Source of the DNA: Balaenoptera acutorostrata
Taxonomy: Eukaryota; Chordata; Mammalia; Artiodactyla; Balaenopteridae
Reading direction: 5' to 3'
Assembly: GCF_949987535.1 (NCBI RefSeq)
Contig: NC_080067.1
Span: 50,218,910 to 50,282,909 of the forward strand
DNA: 64,000 nt
Part shown: positions 1-12,109 of the stretch, in pieces
Layout: the number at the start of each line of letters is the position of its first letter
How positions within the stretch are numbered: position 1 is the first letter of the stretch
Translations under genes and position numbers: made by a program
The notes under the pieces: generated by a model
What the model was told of the DNA's origin: nothing
The model's database searches: none
Seen by the model: the letters and a program-made list of their open reading frames with translations, nothing else

Positions 1-440
1 GTTCCTGGGGAAAAAAAAAAATCATGTATTTTTTATAATGAGTATATTTATGAGCATACAACAACCTGCCACAAGGTGGATAAAAAGAGTTAGTAGCAGC
101 AAACTTCTATTTTAGGAAGTGCTAGAGGAAAATAACAAAGGATCTGTGGCTGTATTGTTAACAGAAGTGAACTTCTCTTCTATCTCTGGACCAAAGGCTA
201 ACAGAGGAGCTCTTAGTTACTAAGATGTATTCTTTTCTGATCTCAGGCTCATTAACGATGGAAGTAGGAGGGAGAGGGTATAAAGCAGCAGCTGCAGCTG
301 TGGGCACTCAGATCGTTTGTCACCTGGCATGAAGTTAATGTTGGCAGCTCCGGAGTTCCAGCACAGAACACCAGGGAGCAAATGCCAACTGATTGTTGTT
401 CCTCAGCAGCTTGTTGGCTAACTCCGCCTCATTCTTCCGA
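1..440. other. Unassigned sequence at the window start
   Basis: No coding region or recognised repeat. Around 275-400 the sequence is more GC-rich than its surroundings and has a TATAAAG motif (near 279-285) followed by CAGCAGCTGCAGCTG. This could be a promoter-like or conserved stretch, but no transcript evidence is visible in the sequence alone. Confidence 0.3.
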
Positions 441-560
441 TCTCTGTTGAAGTGTAGCTTCCTCCAGGTAGCTTTGTCTGACCTCTCTAGAATACACTTA
501 GAATACACTTAGCACCTTTCGCTCTGCTATTATGGCCTCATATCCTCATCCTTGCCATCA
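440..560 (+). repeat. L2-like LINE 3' fragment
   Basis: The stretch reads like the degenerate 3' end of an L2 element: a 'TCCTCCAGGTAGCTTTGTCTG' type motif followed by a pyrimidine-rich tail. It contains a short tandem duplication (AGAATACACTT twice, near 490-512). Assignment is by eye and tentative. Confidence 0.4.
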
Positions 561-561
561 C

Positions 562-894
562 ACGTAACGCTTAAAGACCTGCTTGCCCTTCTAACTAGAC
601 GAAAAGCAAGAGCTGAGCCTTGTGCAATATTGCTCAGTGTCTGTGTCTGGCTTACAATATGTTGGTGAATATTTACGAATATTGTCTGTTACATGATGGT
701 TTAATGACTACATATGTGCTTCGATGTCAGTAAAAGTTGCATTTGCCTCTTGTCACATATAACATGAGAAGTAACTAAACTCTTAGTCTCTGTTCTCATC
801 TACTATGTGGGGCAGTTGTATACCTGCCTCTTAAAGGTGGTTCCTAAGGTTAAAAATAATACCTGTTATGATGATGATATGATCATTTTCTCCT
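562..894. other. Unassigned AT-rich sequence
   Basis: Nothing recognisable as a gene or a clear repeat. Confidence 0.3.
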
Positions 895-1045
895 GGGCTT
901 TCTAAATATTAACTGATTTAATCCTCAAATAAAAAGGCTTATCAAGTTGGTACTGTTATCATTCCATTTTATATAAGAAATAGAGGCACAGAAAGGTTAA
1001 ATTACTTGCCCCAGGTCACAGAGAGAAAAATGAAAATAAAAGACC
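895..1045 (-). repeat. MIR SINE
   Basis: In reverse orientation it shows the MIR core: 'TTTAATCCTCA', 'ATTCCATTTTATA', a 'GAGGCACAGAAAGGTTAAATTACTTGCC' type block and 'AGGTCACA'. These correspond to the MIR motif for 'tgtgaccttgggcaagt...cctcagtttcc'. It is old and diverged, with no TSD visible. Confidence 0.7.
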
Positions 1046-1109
1046 AAGAACAGTGCCCAGGAGACAATGGACTTGTACTAAATACTGGGATAGGATACCC
1101 CCATTTTAT

Positions 1110-1447
1110 TATTTTTTTTATTCTATTTTTTTTTTAAAGTTATTGCTTTTTTTTTTTTTAATTAATTAATTAATTAATTTATGGCTGTGTTGGGTCTTCG
1201 TTTCTGTGCGAGGGCTTTCTCTAGTTGCGGCAAGCGGGGGCCACCCTTCATCGCGGTGCGCGGGCCTCTCACTATCGCGGCCTCTCTTGTTGCGGAGCAC
1301 AGGCTCCAGATGCGCAGGCTCAGTAATTGTGGCTCACGGGCTTAGTTGCTCCGTGGCATGTGGGTTCTTCCCAGACCAGAGCTCGAACCCGTGTGCCCTG
1401 CATTGGCAGGCAGATTCTCAACCACTGCGCCACCAGGGAAGACCCCG
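1110..1447 (-). mobile_element. CHR-2 type tRNA-derived SINE
   Basis: Minus-strand SINE with a T-rich stretch and (TTAA)n at its left edge (reverse complement of the A-rich tail) and a tRNA-related head at the right (reverse complement of TTCCCTGGTGGCGCAGTGG). The body matches three other copies here at 12887-13169, 17294-17586 and 44701-44995. The flanks share CCATTTTAT (1101-1109 and 1448-1456), a plausible TSD. The family is mobilised by LINE-1 proteins. Open frames through the element are GC-rich shadows, not genes. Confidence 0.9.
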
Positions 1448-1456
1448 CCATTTTAT

Positions 1457-2469
1457 GTTAAGAAAGCTGATTCCCATGTAAATGAAAAATTACCCCACAC
1501 AGTCAAGAACCATTTATTCCCTGATTTCAGAGCCTTCTGTTGCAGATATTTTATTTGTAGAATGCCCATGGAAGCCAGATATGGTCAGAGAAAAACTAAT
1601 GTGTATAATCTGAGAGGATCTTTATCTTTTACTAAGTATTTTACAGTTTTGGGTATAACAGAAACTAAACAAATCCTTGTGAGAAATGTATTCTTGTAAG
1701 ATGTCAGCATAAAAAGAAGCAAATGATAGCATGGACTACTTTAATACTTTGCAGCATCCTTTATTTGTTTTATTTATAAATACTTTATCTATAAATTTTA
1801 TTTTAATGATGTTTACTTTTTTCTCTCTATAAAATGTACACATATTTTTGTGGAAAATGTGTAAAATACAAAAAAAAATCTACAAAGAAGAAAATAAAAG
1901 TAATATGTAATTATTCAACCCAAAGATAACTACTATTACTACTTTGATATATTTCCTTTCTATCTTTTGACAAAATTGCAAATACATATGTTTATATACA
2001 CACATTTGTACATACATTTTAATAAGAAATCATGTAATATAACTCACATCTTATTTTGTGCCTATTATTTTGTCAGCAGTTCTTTAAAAATTATAATATT
2101 TAGTGCCTGCATATTATTATATTGTGTGGCTGACCTCATAATTTTATTTAAAAATTTTGCTTTTGTTTAATAGTCTCCTAATTTTGGAAATTCTCCCATT
2201 GTTTCCAATTTTAGACCACTTAAACAGGATTGATGTGGTGCTTTACATAACAGATGTACCTCCTAAATAATCATATTTAGATGACTAATTAACGACTAAT
2301 GATAAGGTTGTTAAAAAGTAGTAATGCATTTCTACTCAGAAGTAAACAAGCTGAAAGAAGCATTTTAGAATGGGCTCATGCTTAAGGAGAGAAAAAAGAA
2401 AAAATAGAATTGAGGTAGAAATGGATTAATGTTTAAGTGACCATGATATGCTATGACTTATAAAGATCA
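1457..2469. other. AT-rich unassigned sequence, partly an old degraded repeat
   Basis: No gene. About 1830-2220 has the texture of an old LINE-like repeat (a 'GTGGAAAATGTGTAAAATAC' type block, then 'AACCCAAAGATAACTACTATTAC'), and a related block recurs near 57640-57760. The family could not be named with confidence. Confidence 0.3.
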
Positions 2470-2610
2470 GCATTATAATCACCACTTTACTGTGACTAAC
2501 TGGGGCTCAACAAGGTTGAATGACAAGATCAGGCTGTTTTAGTGGAACTGCCAGGATTCAAATCTGTCTCATTTCTGGGCCCTTTATCTTTTTCATCCCA
2601 CCATACAGCC
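2470..2610 (-). repeat. MIR-like SINE fragment
   Basis: Reverse-orientation MIR-like order: 'ATCACCACTTTACTGTG', 'GGGGCTCAACAAGGTTGAATGACAAGATCA' type text, then 'GGATTCAAATCTGTCTCATTT'. Degraded. Confidence 0.5.
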
Positions 2611-2639
2611 TACACAGCATGCTGGCAGTGCTCATAGCT

Positions 2640-2745
2640 CCACAAGATACTTAATTTCTTTGCGCCTCAGTTTCCTCTTGTGTAAACTAGAAACAGTAAT
2701 TCTTACTGCCTAGGGTTTTTGTGATAATTAGTTTGAAAATTGTAT
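2640..2745 (+). repeat. MIR SINE fragment
   Basis: Forward MIR core: 'ACTTAATTTCTTTGCGCCTC', 'AGTTTCCTCTTGTGTAAACT', then 'GGGTTTTTGTGATAATTAG'. It lies 30 bp from a reverse MIR fragment, so the two form a loose head-to-head pair of separate insertions. Confidence 0.65.
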
Positions 2746-3555
2746 GGAAAATGAGATCTTAAAGAATATATCCTAGGGCTCAATGTTAGCATTGAGGCTG
2801 ATATGTCATAAAGTACTCTCTCACACTGATAGAACTTGGGAATCCCCTGGGAGTTGAGGGACTGGCAAAAGGCTTGATAATAATCCAGTTTCCCGACATG
2901 AATCTAGGAGATTCAGATTCAAGAGTCTGAGATGGGTCACTGTCTTTGTTTATAACAAGTTCCCTTGGTGATTTTGATGATATTATATTAAATGCCAAGC
3001 TATTTCAGACAAATTACCTACGTAGCCTGTGCTCTTCTGCAGAGGGTCCAAAGCAGGGTGCTGCATGCTTCACATTCAGGTACCTGCAAGACGGGCTTTT
3101 CCAGGCCTCCTTGTCTTCTTATTTCTATTTTAAAAAATAATTTTCCCTGGTTTTAGCTTTATCTAAACTCTTTTCTAGCTGTCACTTCTTGACTTTCTTT
3201 ACTTGCCTTCTTGCCTCCCACTCTTGACCAGCCACAATCAGGAACAAAGAAATGGCAGCTGAATCTTTAAAAAAATCACTTTAGAGTATGATTTCATATA
3301 TTCATGATTTTATATGTAAATTTCAGAGACACCTATCATCACTGTCCTTTAGGTATCTAGTGTTCATATGCAGAGCATTGTGCCAAATATTAAGTGGGTT
3401 TATAAATAATGCAAAAGAGTAAACCTTGCCCTTGAGGTATATATGTGACAGTAACAATAACATTACCACTCACTTGTTGTGTATTGAATCCTGATAACAA
3501 TCCTGATGGTAGGTAATATTATGAGTACACTGGAAAAAACAAAACAAAACAGAAT
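2746..3555. other. Unassigned sequence
   Basis: No supported gene or repeat. Short open frames (about 60-70 codons) have no recognisable protein features. Confidence 0.3.
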
Positions 3556-4025
3556 TGTCTGACTAAATGATTGTCAGGTTCTTTGGCTGGTCTAATAATT
3601 CAGTTGACATAATGCAGATTAATAGGAGCAAAATAAATTTATTTTCATATGTATGGGAGTCCCATAAAAATATGGGACCCAAAGGCAGTCAGGCAAATGA
3701 GGCTTATATGCCATCCTAAGATAAGGAAAGCAATAGGGGCCTGGAGCTTCAAAGGAGAAGAGGACAATTCACAGGAAAATGAGAAGAGCAGGTGTTTGGT
3801 AATCAGATGTTTGCCCTGCCATGCAGGGAAGTCTTTCCATTAAAAAAAGTTATCTTTTGTAATAACTCTCTTTCTGGGCAAGGCCCTCTATCTAAATTCT
3901 TTTAGGCAGTTAAGGGAGAGGTAAAAGGTTTTCCTGGGTCTGCTGGGTCTTGATTGTCTTCAGCTCAAAATAATCCACATGCTAAAGTGGCACATTTTGG
4001 GGTGGCATATTCTGCTCTCCATCAT
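3556..4025 (-). repeat. LTR-like endogenous retroviral remnant
   Basis: The block begins with TG and ends near a CA. It contains text of the kind seen in mammalian solo LTRs, including 'AGGCAGTTAAGGGAGAGGTA' and 'GGGAAGTCTTTCCATTAA' near 3830-3930. No gag, pol or env coding sequence is present. The family name and exact ends are uncertain. The small open frame at 3649-3843 lies inside it and is not a gene. Confidence 0.45.
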
Positions 4026-4034
4026 GTTCATGCT

Positions 4035-6540
4035 GATCAGTTCATCTGCTTCCTGAGTAATAACTTTTTGTAGATGTAAAGACCTATCTTTCAGCTTAGA
4101 AATTTAACCTGATATCTCTGTTCCTTTAATATGTAATCTTCAGTGATTTCACCACAGTTTTGTCCTACCCAGTTATAGTTACCAAAATGTCCATGTTTTT
4201 TCTCATTCTTCTCATTTTGTAAGGTACCTTCTATTCTGACACGTTTATGCATTTTTCAGTTTGGTAAAGTTGCTAAGGTCTCATTGATTGACACTTTCTA
4301 CACAGAATCTTCTAGCCAATGTCAAATGGAGCTTATTATATAGGTTTCTCACATACAGGAAATTAGGTTCACTATAGATTGGCTTTGTCAAATTTATACC
4401 TATTTATTAAAACTGGGTATAATTCTTTGCAATAAATTATTCTGATCTATGTTTATGATTTCATCAGTCAATTTCAGAGGCACTTTTACTATCTATTGTC
4501 CCATTTTTTACAATATTTTTTTTCGGCTTTGTAGATATGTTTTTTAATTTTTTTCCCTGTTCTGTGTTGAAATATTCCTGGAAAAATAAAAGTGGAGAGT
4601 CACCCTAGCCTTTGTCAGTACTGCAAGATCAGGCAAATTACAAATGGCCAGAGATAATGTGTTGAGTTTGTGAGACATGAAAAACTTCATCAATAAGATA
4701 AAAATATTGTTTGTCTGATTTGATGATCCATATCATGTGGAGAAGAATAAGAAAAACTAGGTTTGTATAATTATTAGGCTAAATATCAGAAAACGATGCT
4801 TTGTAGATTACTCTGCTATATTTTTAACTTTTATTTACCTCTGATAAGCAAACTACAGAGCTTGAGAAATTGTTCTGTTTAATTTTATCTAAAACTCTAC
4901 TTAAACAGATTAATTACTGATTTGTGTTTTGTTATAAAAAACATTGTTGAGGAGGAAATTTCTTGTATGACAGGTAGGGAATGAAGTGTTCCAAAATTTT
5001 TGTTTGCAGTGGTTTCCTAGGATCTGATTTAAAAAGTAAATGATATCAAAACTAATTTATTACAAAGATAAATGTGAAGTGGAGATTAATAGAAATAAAA
5101 TAATTTCATCCAATAAAACTCCAGGAAATATGCTTTCTTTGAAAAAAGAAAGTGATAATACAGTGATGATACAGTTGATATCTGGGGCTTCATTTTGATA
5201 GGGTAGTCTATTTACTTACTGTCCCAAATGCCAGCAATGTGTGCATGAATACTCATTTTCAGGTATTAAAACTAAATAGAATACATCAAATTATATTGCA
5301 TAAAGGCAAGAATAAGGCCTGGGAAATAGCAGAAAGACCTTTACCCTCCACCCCATTTTTATTTTGTTATTTTGTTTTTAGTTCTATACAACACCCCCCT
5401 TGTCTTCTCTGCTTTCCTTCTCTATCCCACACCTGGAACAAACTGGAGTAAAGAAATCCCTGTGTGAAGAACTCCAATAAGATTAGAACACTGTAAAAAT
5501 AAGGTAGTGGTGGTGGGATAGGAGAAGCAACCGAAAGGGTTTACTTGTCTTCCAAAATACATGCATCTGCACCTGCAAGAAGACTTTTGCCATCAGAGTC
5601 CACTCTTTATTATTTAGATACATCTCTGCTTTGTGGAGATTTGGCTGTAACCCCAGACTTGCTTCTCTGGAACACCTAACTCTTCTTGGCTGCCAGCAGT
5701 ATAAGGTCTCCTTAGGAAGGATTCAGCTTCAACACAGGGAAGAGACTGTTTGGCTACATGTGTGTGACAGCATAAATGAATCCAGATTCCAAATATAAAG
5801 GGTTTGGGTGCAGTGTTTCATGCTTTCCCAATCATGCCTCTTTTTCCACCTTTTTAAAAGACATTTTGAGATTTGTGCACCTTAAATACATTTCAATGAA
5901 GTGCATACTCAAATATATTTCATGAGGTCTCCCTTAGCTTCACACATAACATTTAACCATCTGTATGTCCAATCATTTCACCGTGGTTACATGCATTAGT
6001 TAGTCAAATATTTGTTTTCCTTTCAATGCTACTCTGTTACTTTTTAACCTTCCTTGAAGAAATTTTAATACTTCATAAAAAGAAAATGTACCATACACAG
6101 TGATCCTTTCAGTCCTCCAGTGGGAGAATATAATATGTGCTGTAATTTTGGATTCCTGATCTTGGGAAGTATTTATTTGTAAAATCTAAATTTTTAAAAA
6201 TATGACAAAGCAAAACATAAATATCTGCTAGTATCTTTCTTTTGACTACCAAACATATAAAACAGCTATAATCACTATGGTAAGGAAGAGACCATTTTAC
6301 ATTTCTTATTCTTAACATATTCTTCCTGGGAACATCTACTCAGAATTAAAGCCTCATCAGAAACAAGATAATAGATGCTCATGTAAAGATAGTGATATAG
6401 TGGGGCATATTTAATGTGAATTCTGCTATCTCCTTCATCCATAAGTGAAAAATATTAGAGCTATGGAATCTCTGTATTTAAAAGGACATTAAAAGCATTA
6501 CAGTCTAGCATCTAAGGGGAGGAGGTAGTAGTATGGGATG
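4035..6540. other. Unassigned AT-rich sequence
   Basis: A long AT-rich stretch with no coding features and no repeat named with confidence. Small open frames are chance frames. Confidence 0.3.
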
Positions 6541-7010
6541 AAACTGTTGAGAGAACTTGGGACCAGATTGTTTAGCACCTTCCATGTCAATTCAAAGTTT
6601 GAGCTTTTATTCACTGGACACTGGAGGCTTACCTGTGGTTTATGCATGGGATAATAGGACTATTGCTTTGTGTGTTAGAAGTTTAATCCTAGCAACAATG
6701 TGAAGGATGAATTAGAAAAAAAGTCTTGTTGGGAGAAAATGTGAAACCAAGCTAAGTCAGTGGCAGTAGTGATGGAAAGGAGGGAGAAGATTTAGGAAGG
6801 CATTTTAGAAGTATATTAACAGGCAAGGGAAAGTAAAGAGTTAAGGATGACTCTGAGATTTCTAGCTCATGTGATTGGGTAGCTAATGATGCCATTAATC
6901 ATAATAAGGAACAGCCACTAAGGTTTTTTCAGGGGAGAATTCAGATTTTAAGGGGAAAATGGGATAGTGGAGTGGGACAATGAGTTTTGAGGTGGTCATG
7001 CTGAGTTCAT
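6541..7010 (-). repeat. Ancient mammalian interspersed repeat, family not named
   Basis: Purine-rich text with 'AGGGAGAAGATTTAGGAAGG', 'AAGGATGACTCTGAGATTTC' and 'AGCTCATGTGATTGGGTAGC'. It resembles a common old mammalian repeat recognised by eye but not named with certainty. Similar material occurs at 27885-28110 and 47560-48055. Orientation is uncertain. Confidence 0.4.
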
Positions 7011-7033
7011 TACCTGTGGACATACCTGTAAAG

Positions 7034-7253
7034 CAGTGTTTCTTAACCTTAGGTACTATTAACCTTCTGGGCTGGATAATTCTTTATTGTGGGGAGCTAC
7101 CTTGTGCATTGTAGGATGTTTAGCAGAATCCCTGGCCTCTATCCAATAGATGCAAACAACATGCCTCTCACTTGTGCCATCCAAAAATGTCACCAGATTT
7201 TTCCAAGTGTCCTCTGAGGCAGAGACAAAATTGCCCTCAGTTGAGAACCACTG
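7034..7253. mobile_element. MER5A hAT-Charlie DNA transposon
   Basis: A non-autonomous element of about 220 bp with hAT-like ends: CAGTG...TTCTTAACC at the left and GTTGAGAACCACTG at the right, which are inverted repeats of each other. Internal MER5A hallmarks include 'GGCCTCTATCCAATAGATG' and 'CATTGTAGGATGTTTAGCAG'. The flanking octamers (7026-7033 and 7254-7261) match at only 5 of 8 positions, as expected for an old insertion. It encodes nothing. Confidence 0.85.
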
Positions 7254-7605
7254 ATATAGAGACAACAAGGAGGTTGGTGCAATTGTGTGACAAGAATTTA
7301 GGATACAGATGAAACTTGAAATCAATATTTAGAATCATCAATAACAGCAATTTAAGCAATGTGAGAAGATGAGACTGTGCAGGGGAAGAATGTAAATGAT
7401 TATATAGTTAACCATTTTTTGCTTGAACAGCTCCAGAGACTGAAAATTCCTAAATTCATGAGATAGATTGAGGCAGCTCATTCTATTTCTAGATACTGTC
7501 AAATGCTTTATATTATCATTGTTATATGTTTTTACATATTGAGCCATGTTGAGCCAAAATTAATCTTTTCATAACTTTCATTCTTTGGTCCTGCAATATT
7601 GTGAT

Positions 7606-7637
7606 TTATAAGAAAAAAAATATATATATATATATTT
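7606..7637. repeat. (TA)n microsatellite after an A run
   Basis: A run of A followed by alternating TA dinucleotides ending in TTT. Length may vary between individuals. Confidence 0.85.
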
Positions 7638-7717
7638 GGTCATTCAGATGGAATTTCCTGAGCAGTAGACCACTGAGAACATCTTTGATTATAGTGTTTG
7701 GTTTCTAGCCCTCAGTT

Positions 7718-8558
7718 CCTGAAAATGTTTCAGAGATGTAAAGGTGAAATTGGTGTCTTGTTATTCATAACAAGCCCTTTCACCACAGCTGGGTTTATGT
7801 TAATGAAGGTGGCTTTTGGAGAGCACCTAAGGACGGAGGGCTGGTTGCCAGGGGAACCAACCATGGAATAAAGGGTTGGAACTCTTGCCCCACCTTCTGA
7901 TTTCCAGGAGGGGAGAGGGGCTAGAGGTGGAATCAATCACCAGTGGCCAGTGAGTTTAGTCAATCATGCCTACATAATGAAGCCTCCAAAAAAACCCAAA
8001 AAGGAGGGTGTTTGGAGAGCTTCCAGGTTGGGGAACCAGAGCACTTTGACGTGCCACAGTGCCAGGCCCCAAGCTCCATAGGGACAGAAGATCCTTTGTT
8101 CTGAACCTCACCCTATATACACCTTCATCTGGCTATTGATTCGTATTCTTTAATATCCTTGGTAATTAATTGATAATTTAGTGAATAAATAGGTTTCCTG
8201 ATTTCTGTGAGTCATTCTAGCAAATTAATCAAATCCAGGGTGGGAATCCTGAGAACTTCTGATTTATAGCCAGTCTGTAAGAAGTATAGGTAAAAGCCTG
8301 GACTTGCAATTGGCATCCTGAGCTGGAGGTGGTCATTGGAACCTGCAAATTGTAGCTGGTAGGGTCAGAAGCACAGGCAACCTAGACTTGCAATTGGTCT
8401 CTGAAGTGGAGGGCATCCTTGTGGGACTGAGTCCTTGATCTGTGGAATCTAATGCTGTGTCCAGGGAGATAATGTCAAATTGAGTTGAACTATAAGATAC
8501 CCAGCTGGTGTCCTGAGAATCCTTTGTTGGTGTGGAGAAGCTCTCTATTCCCACACAC
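7718..8558 (+). repeat. Endogenous retroviral LTR, probably solo or 5' edge
   Basis: LTR-like features include 'CACCACAGCTGGGTTTATGT', 'ACATAATGAAGCCTCC', an AATAAA-type signal at about 8183-8188 (GTGAATAAATAGG), and a region after it with 'GTGAGTCATTCTAGCAAATTAATC'. The right end reads CCACACACA. A TGGTATCAGA motif follows at about 8567-8576, resembling a tRNA-Leu primer-binding site of ERV-L type elements. No retroviral coding region follows. Ends and family are uncertain. Confidence 0.55.
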
Positions 8559-8599
8559 ATTGGAATTGGTATCAGAACCTATTTAGGTCCTAATTTTGT

Positions 8600-9080
8600 T
8601 TTCATGGGACACAAAATAAATCTATTAGGACAAGTCAAATTACTGTTCCTAAATCCCTTCACATATTTTAATACAGCTATTGAATTAATTTATAGAATTC
8701 ACTATTATTGTCTCTTGCTATAGACCCTTAATATTTTCAATTTTTCTTTATATGTTATATTGTGAGACTTTTTGCATCATGAGCACTCTCGATGGTGACC
8801 ATTTGAAATAACCTTCATAAGGTATAGAGCAGAGAACTGAACAAACTCCATGTTGTCCTGTCCAGTTTAGAGGAAAATAAGCCTCCAGTTTCCTGGGTTT
8901 GGTCATAGTCTGTTTATTAAAACATCTCAAAATTGCGTTAGCTTTTTTGTCAGCTGCATTATACCATTGTCTCTTTATTTTTATTTTGTATGAACTTTCT
9001 GTTAAATCACATTCCATATCATATACTACTGATTTTTTTTTGTTTCTAACTCAAACATGGAAATTTATATTCATACTTTT
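8600..9080. other. Unassigned AT-rich sequence
   Basis: No gene or clear repeat beyond the possible primer-binding-site remnant upstream. Confidence 0.3.
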
Positions 9081-9092
9081 AAAAATACACTC

Positions 9093-9670
9093 TCCTCAAC
9101 CTAAGTGTCCATCAACAGATGAATGGATAAAGAAGATGTGGCACATATATACAATGGAATATTACTCAGCCATAAAAAGAAACAAAATTGAGTTATTTGT
9201 AGTGAGGTGGGTGGACCCAGAGTCTGTCATACAGAATGAAGTAAGTCAGAAAGAGAAAAACAAATACTGTATGCTTACACATATATATGGAATCTAAAAG
9301 AAAAAGTAGTCATGAAGAACCTAGGGGCAGGACGGGAATAAAGATGCAGACCTACTAGAGAATGGACTTGAGGACACGGGGAAGGGGAAAGGGAAGCTGA
9401 GCAAAAGTGAGAGAGTGGCATGAACATATATACACTACCAAATGTAAAATAGATAGTAGCTAGTGGGAAGCAGCTGCATAGCACAGGGAGATCAGCTCGG
9501 TGCTTTGTGACCACCTAAAGAGGTGGGATAGGGAGGGTGGGAGGGAGGGAGATGCAAGGAGGAAGAGATATGGGGATATATGTGTATGTATAGCTGATTC
9601 ATTTTGTTTTAAAGCAGAAACTAACACACCATTGTAAAGCAATTATACTCCAATAAAGACGTTAAAAATA
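9093..9670 (+). mobile_element. 5'-truncated LINE-1 3' end
   Basis: It starts inside the last part of ORF2: the frame encodes [20 protein letters not shown] and ends YGI with a stop near 9297. It continues through the 3' UTR to a polyadenylation signal in 'CTCCAATAAAGACG' and a short A-rich tail. The flanks share AAAAAnACACTC (9081-9092 and 9671-9682), a near-perfect TSD. The 3' end matches the subfamily at 52256-52784 and the 42.8-46.6 kb element, but differs from that of the intact L1 at 31.4 kb. Confidence 0.9.
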
Positions 9671-9682
9671 AAAAAAACACTC

Positions 9683-11339
9683 CTTTTCATCATTTCAACC
9701 TGCCTGATCATTTTGGATTATGATTTCATCATCCAACATTTAAAAAATTTCTCCCAGTTTCATACCATCTCTACAGTTGATCTGCATATCCCACAAACAT
9801 ATTCATACAAGTCATTAATAAAAATGTAAGTTACATCCAGAGTTAATGGGATTAAATAGTGCTATGGATTTTCTCTTCAGTGATTTTCCAACTTTTTTTT
9901 TTACTTAAAGGTCTTTTTATTTTTATGGAGTACTATAGAAATGAGACTCATATGGATAAACATTATGCTCAGCCTATCCCAGGCAAAACTTTCAAATGTA
10001 ATCCTCCTATATGAAATGGTAAGGTAAAATATGTTCCATTTATAGAATGGAATGGAATATTGTCATGGGGAAAATGATTTTTATTAAGTGATAAAGTAGT
10101 GTTAAGTGATAAAGGCAGGATACAAATTTGAATTCTAAATATGACATCACCTTTTATAGACAGATGTACATATATATAAATATAGACCTAACGTTAGGTA
10201 TAGAGAACACCAGAATCTAAACGATGATTCCCTCTAACGTGGTAATTATGGTTGATGTTTTTTCTTAATATTTTGTAGTCTTAAATGCTATGTAATGAAT
10301 TTGCCACCTTTATATGCAGAAAATACATATTAAAATATACTTCTACATTATATAACTCTGAATTAACAAAGTTAAAAACAGAGAAGTATGTTGGGTGGGT
10401 CTGTAGCCAGAAATGGTGAGTCAGAGGCAGGTTGATTAGTGAAGACTTGTGCTGGTCTGAATGGGATGAAGACTTAACACCAAGTGATAAAGAAGGTCAT
10501 GAAGCTGTAAATTAGCAGAAAAATTATTTTGCAATTCATCCAAGCATTAATTTCATGTCACTTGTCACATGTCACATTTAAAGGAGAAAAAGCAGTTTGT
10601 GGACATGAAATAGTTTTTCTATTATTAAGTATGCCCAAAGAAAATGTTGACAAAAGAAAAAAGATGTTTTATTTTTGTTTTTGTTTTTGTAATGAAGCCT
10701 ACAGACCTTCAAATATAATTCAGGGATTAATATTTGAATTCAAATTACTGTCTTTAAAAGCCCAAAGAGCTAATACTATTAAATCATCTATGTATTTTAA
10801 ATTATTTTTCAAGTAGGCTGAATCCCATATTAAATGTAAAAGCACATTTTCTTACTAAAAAAAGTAAATGGAAAATTACCATTTTCTTTGTAATTTGGGA
10901 GATAAGAGAGATAGCTAATGCTAACCACTATGTATATAGCTGCAAATGAAAAGCTGTTTTATAATGTTTATCCAAAGCAGATATTAGTGCGGCAGATGGT
11001 TTTCAGCATTCCATTTAGGAGTTGTCTTTGGGATTTTTCTAGACTTTTACTCCAGTTAATGGAAAAGTCAAATTCTGGGAATCAGAGATTTTGGCTTTAC
11101 AATATTCTAGCCATCCAGTGCTGTGGTCTCAATTTTCTTAGGTTGTAGAGAGAGTTAAGGTGCCTACCAGTGTCTGGTATACAGAGTTAAAATTGAAAAT
11201 GATTACGCTTTTTTTACCTTATCCCTTAAATCCTTCAACCTAGTTTTCCACTCTTCAAGAACTAATCCTTATCAAAGTATGATCCAAGAATGGTTTAACT
11301 ATAAGCCCTTCAAGGTGTAATCTGCACATTTAAAGATGA
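9683..11339. other. Unassigned AT-rich sequence
   Basis: No gene or named repeat. Short open frames of up to about 95 codons show no known motifs. Confidence 0.3.
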
Positions 11340-11781
11340 CTGCAGTAAGTCCTCTACATATGAATGAGTTCCATTAGGAGAGCCTGTTCATAAGTCCAAA
11401 AAAGTTAGCCTAGGTACCCAACTAACACAATCAGCTATATATATATATATTATTGTACTGTAATAGGTTTATAATGCTTTTCATACAAATAATACATAAA
11501 AAAACAACAAACACAAAAAATAAAGAAAACATTTTTAATCTTATAGTACAGTACCTTGAAAAGTACAGAAGTACAGTACAGGGGCTGGCATCGGGTGAAC
11601 AGACAAGAAGAGTTACTAACTGGAGGACGGAAAGGAGCTGGGAGATGGTAGAGCTGAAGCATCGTCAGCAATAGGAGATGGAGGACAAGCTGCAGTTTCA
11701 CTCACGCCTGACGCTGATGGAATGCACGTTCTCATCTTTGAAAGTTTGCACTTGTAGGTTCGTATGTAGGGGACTTACTAT
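11340..11781. mobile_element. Tigger/pogo-like non-autonomous DNA transposon
   Basis: The left end (CAGTAAGTCCTCTACATATG, from 11343) and the right end, read in reverse complement (AGTAAGTCCCCTACATACGA), form a terminal inverted repeat of about 20 bases with few mismatches. The interior holds an AT-rich half with (TA)n and a short purine-rich half near 11580-11690. Its right end abuts TA, the target dinucleotide of the Tc1/mariner superfamily. No transposase frame is present, so it is an internally deleted copy. Superfamily assignment rests on TIR and TA; family name unknown. Confidence 0.65.
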
Positions 11782-12109
11782 ATGTAGATTTAAAGCCACT
11801 TCAACTAATAGTCCACCTTTACTTTGAAAATGAGCTCACATTCTCCCTGAGACCATTTCTTTAGGAGGAAAGAAAGAGAAACAGACAGAAAACTCCAGTC
11901 ATAGTACATAGGGAAAGAGTTTTTTGTAACCATGAGATAAAGTTCTCAAACAAATTCTCTTCGTGGCCTGCACAGGGATAAGGGTCGAAGGGAAGCCTCA
12001 GGGAATTAGTTATTTTAGTCATCCCGAAGCCCATTTATGAAATTTCAACAGATCAAAATTAGCCTGATGAAGAGGTTATTTATTTGTTATTTATTATTTT
12101 GTTGGGGTT
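11782..12109. other. Unassigned sequence
   Basis: Nothing recognisable beyond T-rich tracts near 12110. Confidence 0.3.

Noticed and set aside
1206..1699. Small overlapping open frames near 1.2-1.7 kb
   Set aside because: They fall in a CHR-2 SINE; the same peptide text recurs in the copies at 12.9, 17.3 and 44.8 kb.
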